Shown: positions 16,641 through 25,638 of the stretch, piece by piece
How positions within the stretch are numbered: the stretch's first letter is position 1
Layout of the letters: each line of letters starts with the position of its first letter
Assembly: GCA_963829955.1 (NCBI GenBank)
Contig: CAWHKS010000004.1
Coordinates: forward strand, 248,001 to 312,000
Reading direction: 5' to 3'
DNA: 64,000 bases
Source: DASTFY01 sp963829955
Lineage (GTDB): Bacteria; Actinomycetota; Acidimicrobiia; Acidimicrobiales; Ilumatobacteraceae
Translations under genes and position numbers: made by a program
The notes under the pieces: generated by a model
Seen by the model: the letters and a program-made list of their open reading frames with translations, nothing else
Told to the model about the DNA's origin: nothing
Databases searched by the model: none

Positions 16641-19055
16641 TCAGATCTCGACGTCGGCGGCGGACGGGGCGGGACGTTCACCCCGCCGGGGCAGCAAGGC
16701 GAAGACGGCGGGCGGCTCCCGCCAGCTGTCGATCGAATCACCGTCGCGAGCGGCGGTGATGGCCCGCCACACCCGCTCCGGCGAACACGGCATCTCGATG
16801 TGGCGCACCCCCAGGTGGCTGACCGCGTCGACGACCGCGTTCTGCACGGCGGGCATCGAGCCGATGGTGCCGGACTCGCCGATCCCCTTGGCCCCGAGCG
16901 GGTTGAGTGGCGTCGGCGTCTCGGTGTTGAGGGTGTCGAAGAAGGGGAACTCCGCCGCGCTCGGCATGGCGTACTCGGCCAGCGTCGAGGTCAGCGGGTT
17001 GCCAGCCTCGTCGTAGACGAACTGCTCCCAAAGCGCCTGCGCGGCGCCCTGTGCGATCCCGCCGTGCTGCTGGCCGCGCACGAGGAGTGGGTTGAGGATG
17101 CGGCCGCAGTCGTCAACGGCGACGTGCTTGACGAGGCGGGTCTTTCCCGTCTCGAGGTCGACCTCGACCACCGCGATGTGGGCTCCGAACGGGAAAGTGG
17201 GACCGGTCTGTGTGACGTCGAGGGCCGCGGCCAGTGGGCCGGCTCCGTCCTCGTCGGGCGCCTCACCGCGGTTCGCGGCCTGGGCGAGCTCGGCCCATGA
17301 CAAGGCCCGTGCCGGCACGCCTGCCACGCCGAGGCGACCGTCGTCGGTCAGCACGACGTCGGCTACGTCGGCCTCCAGCAGGGTGGCCGCCAAGCGGCGG
17401 GCTCTGTCGAGCACCTCGCCGGCCGCGGTGTGCACCGCCGTGCCTCCCAGCTGGAGCGACCGGGAGCCGCCCGTCCCCCCGCCACGCGGTACGAGCGCGG
17501 TGTCGGACTGGACGTAGCGGATGTCCGTCATCGGGATGCCCAGATGGTCGGCGACGAGCATCGCGAACGAGGTCGCGTGACCCTGGCCGTGCGCCGACGT
17601 GCCGGCACTGACCGTGGCCGTGCCGTCCTCGTGCACCTCGACCGAGCCGTACTCGCTGCCCGATCCGCCCGCCGTGACCTCCACGTACGTACTGACGCCG
17701 ATGCCGAGTTGCCAGCGGGCGCCCGCGTCCCGGCGAGCCGCCTGCTCGGCCCGCAGCTCGGCGTAGCCAGCGGCCTCGACGGCGCGGTCGAGCGGGAGGA
17801 TGTAGTCGCCGCTGTCGTAGGTCGTGCCGACCAGCGTCGTGTACGGGAACGCATCCGCGGGCAGGAGGTTGCGGCGGCGCAGCTCGACCGGATCGATGTC
17901 CAGTTCGTCGGCCGCCATGTCCATGATGCGCTCCAGGTATGCGGCTGCTTCGGGCCGACCGGCCCCGCGGAACGCCCCCATCGGTGTGGTGTTGGTGACG
18001 GCGACGGCCACGTCGAAGGCGAGCTTGGGGATGCGGTAGACGCCTTGGGACATGCTGCGGGTGGGGCCCATCGACAGCCCGCCGCCGAAACCGCCGTACG
18101 CACCGGCGTCCCCGACGACCTGCGCGTGCATTCCGGTGATGCAGCCGTCGCGGGTGAAGCCCATCTCGACGTACTGCACCTGTGCGCGGCCGTGCGGCAG
18201 CGCGACGAGGTTCTCCGAACGGGTCTCCACCCAGGTCACGGGCCGACCCAGCTGCCGGGCCGCGGCCAGCGCCACGGCGTGCTCCGCGGTGATCCCGGCC
18301 TTGCCGCCGAAGCCGCCCCCGACGTGCGGAGCGATGACGCGCATCTCCTCCTCGGGGATGTCCAGCAGGCGGCAGGCCAGCGTCCGGAAGAGGTGGGGCA
18401 TCTGCGTGGAGACATACACGGTGAGCTGCGGGCTCTCGCCGGGGATGACCGCGATGGCGTTGCCCTCCATCGGCACCACGGCGATGCGCTGGTTGACGAA
18501 GCGGCCACGCACGACGACGTCGGCGCCCTCGAGCACATCGCCTCGGTCAGCGTCGAGGAGGCCCGCGGCCAGGTTCGATCCCAGCTCGTCGAACTGCACG
18601 GGCGCACCGGGTTGCAGCGCCGCCTCCGGATCGACGACAGCAGGCAGCGGCTCGTAGTCGATCAAGACCGCCTCGGCGGCGTCGGCGGCCTGCGCTGCGG
18701 TGTCCGCCAGCACGGCGACCACGGGATCGCCCACGAAGCGGACCTTGCCCTCGGCCAGCGGTGGCCGGGCACAGGCCTCGTTCAGGGCTACGCCGAACGT
18801 GTGGAACGAGGGCACGCCGAGGTCGGCGTTGACGAGCGCCGCCGCCACACCCGGCAGGGTGAGCGCCTCCGAGACGTCGACCGTTCCGATCAGCGCGTGA
18901 GCGTGCGGTGAGCGCACGAAGGCCATGTGGAGCAGCCCGGGCCCCTCCATGTTGCCGGCCATGTTGCCGATGAACGTGCCCCGGCCCAGCAGGAGCTCCG
19001 GGTCCTCGACGCGCACGACCTCGGTTCCGAGCAGCGATCCGGGCATGCTCGCCAC
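16641..19055 (-). CDS. Molybdopterin-dependent hydroxylase large subunit (xanthine/CO dehydrogenase family, form II-like)
   Basis: The 804-aa protein has the large-subunit organisation: GSLLGTEVVRVEDPELLLGR start, AFVRSPHAHALI, KVRFVGDPVVAVLAD, VPMEGNAIAVI, then VGGGFGGKAGITAEH for the molybdopterin, and GAFRGAGRPEAAAYLER, the form II signature (AYRGAGR-like) rather than the CO-oxidising VAYRCSFR. The C-terminal GAKGIGESGTIGSMPAVQNA carries the conserved active-site Glu. Substrate is thus likely an aldehyde or N-heterocycle, not CO. No FAD (M) or 2Fe-2S (S) subunit is adjacent, which is unusual. GTG 19055 or ATG 19046 could be the start. Confidence 0.9.
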   Translation of the reverse strand: MASMPGSLLGTEVVRVEDPELLLGRGTFIGNMAGNMEGPGLLHMAFVRSPHAHALIGTVDVSEALTLPGVAAALVNADLGVPSFHTFGVALNEACARPPLAEGKVRFVGDPVVAVLADTAAQAADAAEAVLIDYEPLPAVVDPEAALQPGAPVQFDELGSNLAAGLLDADRGDVLEGADVVVRGRFVNQRIAVVPMEGNAIAVIPGESPQLTVYVSTQMPHLFRTLACRLLDIPEEEMRVIAPHVGGGFGGKAGITAEHAVALAAARQLGRPVTWVETRSENLVALPHGRAQVQYVEMGFTRDGCITGMHAQVVGDAGAYGGFGGGLSMGPTRSMSQGVYRIPKLAFDVAVAVTNTTPMGAFRGAGRPEAAAYLERIMDMAADELDIDPVELRRRNLLPADAFPYTTLVGTTYDSGDYILPLDRAVEAAGYAELRAEQAARRDAGARWQLGIGVSTYVEVTAGGSGSEYGSVEVHEDGTATVSAGTSAHGQGHATSFAMLVADHLGIPMTDIRYVQSDTALVPRGGGTGGSRSLQLGGTAVHTAAGEVLDRARRLAATLLEADVADVVLTDDGRLGVAGVPARALSWAELAQAANRGEAPDEDGAGPLAAALDVTQTGPTFPFGAHIAVVEVDLETGKTRLVKHVAVDDCGRILNPLLVRGQQHGGIAQGAAQALWEQFVYDEAGNPLTSTLAEYAMPSAAEFPFFDTLNTETPTPLNPLGAKGIGESGTIGSMPAVQNAVVDAVSHLGVRHIEMPCSPERVWRAITAARDGDSIDSWREPPAVFALLPRRGERPAPSAADVEI

Positions 19056-19103
19056 ACTACGGAGTCGTCAGGTCGTCACGACTCGGAGGTGGTGTCGCCG
19101 GTG

Positions 19104-20948
19104 TCACCCGCATCGCCGGACTCGCCGGCCCACGTCGCCGGCCTCACCGTCGCCGGCCTCACCGTCGCCGGCATCGTCGGTCCAGACTTCGTGCTCAGCG
19201 TCCGCGGGCTCCGGCTCGTCGGCGTTCCCGTGCCCGCCCTTCAGTCCGGTCTGCACCCGTGCCGCCCGCACGCACTGCGAGATGCTGTGCCAGCTGTGGC
19301 CCTCGCCGAGGAGGCCTAGGAACCCCGAGCGTTCGAGCACGCCGCGTGGGACCCGCAGGACGCGAGCGAGGTAGAGCTCGACACCCCGCCGCCGCAGCTG
19401 GTGGAGCAGGTGGGTCATGACGTCCACCGTCGTGGTGTCGAGCTGCGTGGTCGCCTCGAGGTCGAGGATCAGCGCGCGGGTGTCGGCATCCCGTTCGACC
19501 TCGGCCAGCAGCCAGTCCTGGATGGCAACGGCGTTGGCCCAGAACAGAGGCACTTCGAGGCGCACCACGATCACCCCGTCGACGGGCCGCCTGTCGGCGT
19601 GGCCTCGCATCCGCCCCCAGGCGGCCTTCTCGTCGCTGATCTTGCCGAGCACCTCCATCCGTGGACGGCTGGCGCGGTAGATGATGGCGAGGAGCGAGGT
19701 CCCGATGGCGATGCCCAGGCCGGGGAGCGGTCCGAACAGCACGACGGCGAGGGCGCAGATCGACGCCGCCACGAAGTCGGCTCGGCGGATGCGGGCGTAT
19801 CGGCGCATGGCCGTCACGTCCATCAGCCCCCAGACAGCGGCGACGACGATCGCGCCCAGGACCGCCCTGGGCAGGTCCGTGAAGAACCAGGTGAACCGCA
19901 CGAGGACGATGACGACGAGCACGGCGGACACCAGGCCGGTGATCTGGCTCGTCGCCCCGGCGCGATCGGCGGCCGCGGTCTTGGACAGACTGCCCGCCAC
20001 CGCCATCCCGCTGGACAGCCCGGCGGCGATGTTCGACGCGCCGACTCCGATGAGCTCCCGCTCCGTCTCGACCCGGTAGCCACCCTGCTCGGCGAAGAGC
20101 CGGGCCGCCGCCAGTCCCTCCGCCACGGCGACGAGGGCCAGGGACGCGCCGGCGAACGCGATGGCCGCGTAGTCGTCCCGCGGGATGAGGGGCAGCCCGA
20201 GGGGTGGCAGACCGGCGGGCACCTCGCCCACGGTGGCCACGCCCTCGGCGGACAGGTCCAGGGCCTCCGAGATGACGACGCCGAGCACGAGGGTGATGAG
20301 ACCCCACGGAATGCGGGGTGCCAGGCGGGCGCCGCCGAACAGGAGCAGCAGCGCGCCGCCGCCGATCACCGCGGTGAGAAGGTCCGCCTCGTCGAGCTCG
20401 TGGAACGTGCGGACGATGACGCCGATGACGTCGCCCGGTGGCTTGGGTACGCCGATGAGCACCGGGAGCTCGCCGACCACGATCGTGAGGGTGAGGCCGA
20501 ACACGAAGCCGGTGACGATCGGCTTCGACAGGAACTCGGCCACCCAGCCGATGCGCAGCAGGCCGAAGAGCAGGAGGACGAGCCCCGTCGCAATGGCCAG
20601 CGCCGCGGTGATCCGCACCGCGTCGCCAGGATCGCCCCGGGTGAGGTCGGCCACGATCGAGCCGGACACGATGGCCACGGTCGAGGCCGGGCCGACGATG
20701 AGTTGCCTCGAGGAGCCGAACGCGGCGTAGGCGACGAGAGCGAGCGGCACCGCGTACAGACCGATCTGCACGGGGACGCCGGCGATGCGGGCGTAGCCGA
20801 GGGATTGCGGGATGAGCAGCGCCGCGACGACGAGTCCGGCCAGGACGTCACCCTTGAGGTTGCTCCGGCGGTAGGTCGGGAGCCAGCGGAAGATGGGGAG
20901 TGCGTTCGCCGCCCACGCCCAACGGCGATCCTCGCCTGCTTCTGCCAC
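19104..20948 (-). CDS. SulP-family inorganic anion transporter with STAS domain
   Basis: A 614-aa membrane protein. Start GTG 20948 chosen for its AGGGGG ribosome site 7 nt upstream. Residues about 30-420 give ten or more hydrophobic spans starting with DVLAGLVVAALLIPQSLGYA, the SulP signature, and include GSSRQLIVGPASTVAIVSG. The C-terminal STAS domain (VIVVRLEVPLFWANAVAIQD, ALILDLEATTQLDTTTVDVM) would face the cytoplasm. Sulfate, bicarbonate or another anion may be carried with Na+ or H+; not decided from sequence. The last 40 residues are an acidic repeat (GDGEAGDGEAGD) from a 15-bp DNA repeat, not part of the family domain. Confidence 0.9.
   Translation of the reverse strand: MAEAGEDRRWAWAANALPIFRWLPTYRRSNLKGDVLAGLVVAALLIPQSLGYARIAGVPVQIGLYAVPLALVAYAAFGSSRQLIVGPASTVAIVSGSIVADLTRGDPGDAVRITAALAIATGLVLLLFGLLRIGWVAEFLSKPIVTGFVFGLTLTIVVGELPVLIGVPKPPGDVIGVIVRTFHELDEADLLTAVIGGGALLLLFGGARLAPRIPWGLITLVLGVVISEALDLSAEGVATVGEVPAGLPPLGLPLIPRDDYAAIAFAGASLALVAVAEGLAAARLFAEQGGYRVETERELIGVGASNIAAGLSSGMAVAGSLSKTAAADRAGATSQITGLVSAVLVVIVLVRFTWFFTDLPRAVLGAIVVAAVWGLMDVTAMRRYARIRRADFVAASICALAVVLFGPLPGLGIAIGTSLLAIIYRASRPRMEVLGKISDEKAAWGRMRGHADRRPVDGVIVVRLEVPLFWANAVAIQDWLLAEVERDADTRALILDLEATTQLDTTTVDVMTHLLHQLRRRGVELYLARVLRVPRGVLERSGFLGLLGEGHSWHSISQCVRAARVQTGLKGGHGNADEPEPADAEHEVWTDDAGDGEAGDGEAGDVGRRVRRCG
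19133..19173. repeat. Short 15-bp tandem repeat in the SulP 3' end
   Basis: CGTCGCCGGCCTCAC occurs twice in tandem and is followed by a partial, diverged third copy. It encodes the acidic Gly-Asp-Glu-Ala repeat at the C-terminus of the transporter. Slippage-prone; copy number could vary between strains. Confidence 0.75.
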
Positions 20949-21326
20949 GCTCGGCCCCCTGCGCGGATTCGGGCGGTGCCGGCGACACCTGCCGGCCACC
21001 GGAGCGCAACCCAACGTACACGCGCGCCCAGAGGCGTCACCGATGGCGGCGGGGCGACAAGAACCCAGACCCCTGGGTTGCTCAAGCGCTTCGAAGTCTC
21101 GTCGCCGGTCGACGTCCGCCTTTCCTCGGCAGCGCCGGTGATCGACCACTGATTGCGGGGAAATCCACCACGGATTGTGGGAGCTCGAGCTCTTTGGCGA
21201 CGGGCGTCAGAAGATTGGCTCGGATCGTCGAATGCACGTTGACTGAGCAAGTGGTGAAGCGTTCAATTCTGACGGGCGATCACAGCGTCGAACGCGAGCG
21301 GAGTGGTCGTGTTGAGGGGTTCACGG
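20949..21326. other. Divergent intergenic region between SulP and FG-GAP genes, with one hairpin
   Basis: This 378-bp stretch holds the promoters for both divergent genes, though no clear -35/-10 pair stands out. A hairpin with 7-bp arms AACCCAG/CTGGGTT and a 4-nt loop lies at 21062-21079, with no T-run on either side. The right half (from about 21150) is visibly less GC-rich than neighbouring DNA, in line with the start of a possible island. No convincing coding frame is seen. Confidence 0.6.
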
Positions 21327-22541
21327 ATGGGCGCCAAGCGCACGGTGTGGTGCGCCTTACTCGTCGTGGTCGTGGTCGGCTCGTCACCCGGGTCGGTTGT
21401 AACTGCGCACGCACAGTCGGGTCTGCCCGACGCCGGTCTCGTGAACGTGGCTGGGCGCGCCGGGATCGCCGAGACGACGGTCGCGTACCACGTCTCGGTC
21501 GCCGACTACGACCGGGACGGTCGCGAGGACTTCCTGTTCAATCGGCGATGGAAGGTGGCGATGCGGCTCTACCGCAACGCGGGAAGTGGACGTTTCGTCG
21601 AGGACGTTCGGACCAACTTCGGAATCGCGGACCGCCTCGACTGCGAATGGGGCGACCCCAACGTCGACAGCCGCCCGGACCTGTACTGCTCTGTCGGTGC
21701 ACAACAGGGCACGGCGACGAAGAGGAACGAGCTCTGGATCCAGCAGTCTGGAGGGGGGTTCGCGAACCAGGCGGCAGCATGGAACGTGACCGATCCATTC
21801 GGCCGTGGACGCCAGGTCACCTTCCTGAACTTCAACGGTGACCGCTATCCGGACCTGTTCCTCGGCAACCACTACCCCCGGCAGGATGGGATCCCGTCAC
21901 CCAACCGGGTCTTCGTCAACGTCTCGGGGACGACCTTCCGAGAGCTCGTCGTTCCCGGCGTGACGGCCGAGATCGGCGCGCGTTGTGCCTCGGCGACCGA
22001 CATCGACGGCGACGGCTTCGACGACTTGCTCGTCTGTGGGAACAACGCCTTGCGGATCTATCGCAACAACCGGAACAACGGCTTCCAGAACATGGCACCA
22101 GCGCTCAACCTCAACAACAACCACGCCGACGCCGTCGCCGTCGACCTGGACGGTGACGGCGATCGCGACCTCGTGCTGACCAGCGGAGGACGCACACGCG
22201 TGCGCCTTCAGACCGCTCCGTGGGTCTTCGGAGCGGCCCGGGTCGTCGCCACCGGCGAGGCGCGCAATGTCGCCACACCGGACATTGACAACGACGGCGA
22301 CCTTGATCTCTACGTCGTCCGCGACGGCACCAACCCGAACCTCGCCGACCTGCTCCTGCGCAACCGCGGATCAGGTGTGTTCGACGCGTTCGTGGTGGGT
22401 GCGTCCACATCGCAGGGCTTCGCCAAGATGGCCGCGGCGATCGACCACGACAGGGATGGACGGGACGCGGTCCTCGTCGTGAACTCGAACGACGGGAGAA
22501 CCGTTCCTGGCCCGCTCGAGTTGATGGCGCCCGTGCCATGA
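21327..22541 (+). CDS. Secreted FG-GAP/VCBS repeat protein
   Basis: The 404-aa product begins at ATG 21327 (GAGGGG 7 nt upstream) with a signal peptide: KR, a hydrophobic run and a likely cut after TAHAQS. The mature part is a predicted seven-bladed integrin-like beta-propeller with calcium-loop motifs ADYDRDGRED, ATDIDGDGFDDLL, VDLDGDGDRDLVL, PDIDNDGDLDLYV and IDHDRDGRD, spaced about 50-60 residues. Calcium binding and surface adhesion or polysaccharide contact are the usual roles. The next gene, 40 bp downstream in the same direction, is an exported sulfatase, so both may handle a sulfated extracellular polymer. Confidence 0.85.
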   Translation: MGAKRTVWCALLVVVVVGSSPGSVVTAHAQSGLPDAGLVNVAGRAGIAETTVAYHVSVADYDRDGREDFLFNRRWKVAMRLYRNAGSGRFVEDVRTNFGIADRLDCEWGDPNVDSRPDLYCSVGAQQGTATKRNELWIQQSGGGFANQAAAWNVTDPFGRGRQVTFLNFNGDRYPDLFLGNHYPRQDGIPSPNRVFVNVSGTTFRELVVPGVTAEIGARCASATDIDGDGFDDLLVCGNNALRIYRNNRNNGFQNMAPALNLNNNHADAVAVDLDGDGDRDLVLTSGGRTRVRLQTAPWVFGAARVVATGEARNVATPDIDNDGDLDLYVVRDGTNPNLADLLLRNRGSGVFDAFVVGASTSQGFAKMAAAIDHDRDGRDAVLVVNSNDGRTVPGPLELMAPVP

Positions 22542-22581
22542 GCAGCGATCACGGCAGATGCCCCAGTGAGGAGCGTGAACG

Positions 22582-24012
22582 ATGACACGAGGAACTGCGC
22601 CGATCCGTACGGCCCATCCAGCCGACTCCCCGGTCGTGGCAGCAACCACATCGACGCCGACGGCGGACGCGACCGGCGAGCCGCCGCGTACGGTGGTCGT
22701 TTCCGAAGCTACGACCGGCGGCGCTCATGGCGTGACGCGCCGTGCCGTGTTCCGCGGCGGAGCGGCCACCGCCGGACTACTCGCGTTGGGATCCTCGCTG
22801 CGGTCGGTCGCGGCTGCGCAAGCGGCAGGGCCCTTCTCGGTGGTCGTGGTCCTCCTCGACGACATGCGGTTCGACTACCGCTCCCTCGTGCCAGCGGCGT
22901 CCGGCTCGGCATGGATCGATTGTCGGTCGGCGGCCGCGCACATCCCGATGTGTGGACCCTCAAGAGCGGCCATGCTCACCGGCCGCTACTCGTTCCGAAC
23001 CGGAGTGGTGAGCAACCCGACGTCCCCGAACTTTCGCAACGCTGAGGCGAATACGGTCGCTACGCGGTTGCGTGCGGTCGGCTATCGCACGGCGCTCGTC
23101 GGCAAGTACATGAACCAGTACCCGTTCGGACGGACACCGTATGTACCGGCAGGCTGGACCGACTGGACGTCGGTCCAGCACCCCAACTGGCGGCCGGCGG
23201 GGCAGCACGAGACCGACTACTGCTTCTCCTGGGCGGCCAACTTCATCACCCGACTGGGAGCGAACGAGCGCTGCTTCCTGTGGATCGCTCCCAAGCTGCC
23301 CCATGACCCCTTCATTCCGCCTCCGCGGTACGTCAACACGCCCGTGACTCCACCGCCCAACCCGCCGTCGGTCAACGAGGCCGATGTGTCGGACAAGCCA
23401 CCGAACGTGCGCAACAAGCGGCTGTTCACGGCCGCCGAGCTGGCGGAGTTCAACGAGCAGCGGGTGCTGACGACGAGGGACATGCTGGCGATCAACGACG
23501 GCGTCGCCCGCCTCATGACCGCGCTGTCTGCCACCGGGAGGCTCGAGCGCACGATCGTGATCCTGACGAGTGACAACGCCCGGCACTTCGGCGAGCACCG
23601 CCTCGTCAACAAGGGCTTCGTCTACGAGGAGTCGGTAAGGGTGCCGTTCCTCGTCCGCTGGCCCGGGATCGCCGGCCGCACCGAGGGCGGCGCCATCAGC
23701 CTCTGTGACGTGGTACCGACGGTCTGCGCGCATGCCGGAGCGAGCACCGCAGGCATGGACGGCATCGACGTCCGGCCGCTCCTCACGAGCCGTACGAGGG
23801 TCCGGAACGGTGCCTACATCCGGCCACCCGGCACCGTCACGTGGGACGCCATCCGGACCCCCACGCACAAGTGGGCTGAGCACACGAACGGCGCCCGAGA
23901 GCTGTACGACTTCCGCACGGACCCGTACGAGTTGCAGAACATCGCCGGCGTTCCCGCCCAGGCGTCGGTGATCGCCACGCTCCGCAACCAACTCGCCGCC
24001 CTGCGCCCGTGA
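22582..24012 (+). CDS. Tat-exported formylglycine-dependent sulfatase
   Basis: The N-terminal region has a twin-arginine motif, VTRRAVFRGGAATAGLL, about 50 residues from the ATG, meaning folded export or an N-terminal extension. Family signatures: VVLLDDMRFDYRS with the metal Asp pair, then MCGPSRAAMLTGR, the type I sulfatase motif in which the Cys (CxPSR) becomes formylglycine. The metal site continues with ILTSDNARHFGEH and the substrate Lys region VPFLVRWPGIAGR. The C-terminal YDFRTDPYELQNIAG is typical. A sulfate ester, such as a marine or mucin glycan, is the inferred substrate. A formylglycine-generating enzyme is not in the window. Confidence 0.9.
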   Translation: MTRGTAPIRTAHPADSPVVAATTSTPTADATGEPPRTVVVSEATTGGAHGVTRRAVFRGGAATAGLLALGSSLRSVAAAQAAGPFSVVVVLLDDMRFDYRSLVPAASGSAWIDCRSAAAHIPMCGPSRAAMLTGRYSFRTGVVSNPTSPNFRNAEANTVATRLRAVGYRTALVGKYMNQYPFGRTPYVPAGWTDWTSVQHPNWRPAGQHETDYCFSWAANFITRLGANERCFLWIAPKLPHDPFIPPPRYVNTPVTPPPNPPSVNEADVSDKPPNVRNKRLFTAAELAEFNEQRVLTTRDMLAINDGVARLMTALSATGRLERTIVILTSDNARHFGEHRLVNKGFVYEESVRVPFLVRWPGIAGRTEGGAISLCDVVPTVCAHAGASTAGMDGIDVRPLLTSRTRVRNGAYIRPPGTVTWDAIRTPTHKWAEHTNGARELYDFRTDPYELQNIAGVPAQASVIATLRNQLAALRP

Positions 24013-24114
24013 TGGACCGGGCTCTGGCCCCGGAGCCATCGCAGTGCTCGTGCTCGAGCGAGCCGATCAACCCGCGCTGAAGGGACTTACACGTCGCCGG
24101 GACCGCTGCAGGGG

Positions 24115-24318
24115 TCAACGCATCCAGCGCACGATCGTCCCACGCCAACCTGCCATCTGCGGCTGCTCGGGAACGAGATTGCACATGTCCGAGTTGTAGG
24201 CGACCACGCGGCCGTCGTCGCTGATGCTCGGTCGGGTGGAGATGTCGTTCGCCCCTGTCGTGTCGCGGTCACCCGGTTCGGTGGTCGTCGGGATGGTGGG
24301 GTCGTCCCGCCGGCACAG
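24115..24318 (-). pseudogene. Remnant of a TolB/WD40-like beta-propeller gene
   Basis: The open frame between the tRNA 3' end and a TGA at 24115 contains DISTRPSISDDGRVVAYNSD followed by MCNLVPE, which resembles one blade of PD40/TolB-type propellers (PSISADGRYVAF...NLV). It has no start and only one blade, and its left end meets the tRNA-Thr gene exactly, so it is a truncated fragment of a longer gene. tRNA genes are common integration sites; the fragment may have been brought or cut there. Could be chance, but the blade motif is convincing. Confidence 0.5.
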
Positions 24319-24394
24319 TGGAGCCCAGAGTGGGAATCGAACCCACGACCTACGCATTACGAGTGCGTTGCTCTGCCGGCTGAGCTATCTGGGC
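24319..24394 (-). tRNA. tRNA-Thr (anticodon CGT)
   Basis: Reading the minus strand, a 76-nt cloverleaf has acceptor arms GCCCAGA/TCTGGGC, D-arm AGCTCAGCCGGCAGAGC, anticodon stem ACGCA with loop CTCGTAA (anticodon CGT, codon ACG), T-arm GTGGGTTCGATTCCCAC, and an encoded CCA end after discriminator T. All invariant positions (T8-like, GG in D-loop, TTCGA) are present. Confidence 0.97.
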
Positions 24395-24471
24395 GAAACG
24401 GCCCTGGAACTGTAGCGGCCGGCCTTCGGCGCCCCACGGGCGGTTCCGGGGCCCGCAGTGGGCCGGAGGTG

Positions 24472-24508
24472 TGCGCCTCTCATTGCGAGAACCGCAACGA
24501 GAGGCGCA
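24472..24508 (-). terminator. Long hairpin after holB, terminator-like
   Basis: Two 16-nt arms beginning TGCGCCTCTCATTGCG pair over a 5-nt AGAAC loop with a single A-C mismatch. It lies 30 nt beyond the holB stop in the direction of holB transcription. No T-run follows, which is usual for actinobacterial I-shaped terminators. It would end the topA-tmk-holB transcript before the tRNA. Confidence 0.7.
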
Positions 24509-24538
24509 TGGTTGCTGATGGAACGGTCGGTGCGGGGT

Positions 24539-25603
24539 TCAGAGGCCGGGGAGGCGCAGGAACAGCGCTTGGAGCAGCAGGTGCTCGTTGGGGTTGCGCT
24601 CCAATGCCTCGATCGCGCCGTGGAGCTCCTGCACGCCGACGACGGCCGCCTCCGGATGGTGGGCGGTGCCCGCAACGAGCGCGTCCCGGTAGGTCCCAGC
24701 CACGGTCGCCAACCCGGCCTTGAGCTCGTCGGCGCGATGACGGCGCAGCTCACGCTTGTGGCGCTCCTCCAACCGCTTCTGGCCTGATCCCCGCTCGCCC
24801 AGCTCCTCCATCTCCCGCTGGAGCTCGGCCGCCTCGCGGACTTGCCGATCCTTGAGCGGGGCGGCCGCGGCGTCGATCAGGCCGGTCACCTCGTCGACGG
24901 CCAGACAGACGGTGTGGCCGTTGCCGTCGAGCCGGTACGGCAGCCGGGCGAAGGCCTCGGTCCGGGCCGCGACGGCCGGATCGTCGGCCAGGAGACGGGC
25001 GCGGTCCAGGTTGCCGGCCGCCGCCCGGGCCGAGGCGAGCGCCGTCTCGGGTACCGCGCCCTCCCGCTCCAGCACCTCGGCGATCAATGGTACGGGCAGC
25101 GGTCGGAAGTCGACCCGCACGCAGCGCGAGGCGATCGTCACCAGGTCATGAGGTACGTCGTCGGCCACGATCACGAAGACCGTCGATGGCGGTGGCTCCT
25201 CGATCGTCTTCAGGAGGCGTGCCGCCCCCTCGGGTCGCAGCAGGTGGAACTCGTCCAGGATGAGCACCTTGCGGCGCCCTTCGACCGGCGACAGCGTGGC
25301 GAGGCGGACGACCTCCTCGGCCTGCGCTTTGTCGATGGCGGCGCCGACCCGGTGCACCTCCCGGACGTCCGGGTGTTCTCCGGTCCGGGCGAGGCGGGCG
25401 TCGCGTCCGGCGGCGTCGCCCGACGGATCGATGACCAGGCCGGCGAAGGCCCGAGCGGCCTCGAACTTCGTGCAGCCCGGCGGTCCGACGAAGAGGTAGG
25501 CATGGACGGGATCCGTCGCGGCGGCGGACAGGAGCGCGACCGCGGACGGCTGGCCCACGACGTCCTTCCAGATGCCTTCGTCCACGAGGACCGACGTTGG
25601 CAC
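24539..25603 (-). CDS. holB: DNA polymerase III delta' subunit-like protein
   Basis: Clamp-loader AAA+ subunit. Residues from the GTG at 25603: VVGQPSAVALLSAAATD, the P-loop variant HAYLFVGPPGCTKFEAARAF (Walker A with Thr-Lys-Phe rather than GKT/S, as expected of delta', which binds no ATP), the Walker B KVLILDEFHLLRPEGA, sensor and Arg-finger-like SRCVRVDFRPLPV. The last 150 residues form a helical collar. Start assigned by homology position; 35 bp after the tmk stop. The tmk-holB order is common. A DnaX-type role is less likely given the lost Walker A. Confidence 0.85.
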   Translation of the reverse strand: MPTSVLVDEGIWKDVVGQPSAVALLSAAATDPVHAYLFVGPPGCTKFEAARAFAGLVIDPSGDAAGRDARLARTGEHPDVREVHRVGAAIDKAQAEEVVRLATLSPVEGRRKVLILDEFHLLRPEGAARLLKTIEEPPPSTVFVIVADDVPHDLVTIASRCVRVDFRPLPVPLIAEVLEREGAVPETALASARAAAGNLDRARLLADDPAVAARTEAFARLPYRLDGNGHTVCLAVDEVTGLIDAAAAPLKDRQVREAAELQREMEELGERGSGQKRLEERHKRELRRHRADELKAGLATVAGTYRDALVAGTAHHPEAAVVGVQELHGAIEALERNPNEHLLLQALFLRLPGL

Positions 25604-25638
25604 GCCGTGGTGCGGCGAGGCCAGCCCGTCGCGGGGAG

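Noticed and set aside
17430..18911. 493-codon + strand frame across the molybdenum hydroxylase gene
   Set aside because: Antisense shadow; composition is biased (Val, Arg, Gly, His) and no family feature is present.
19133..19173. CRISPR-like repeat
   Set aside because: Units are directly tandem with no spacers and are in frame within a gene.
21062..21079. Hairpin AACCCAG/CTGGGTT as a terminator or tRNA piece
   Set aside because: No T-run and it lies upstream of both divergent genes; no cloverleaf can be built around it.
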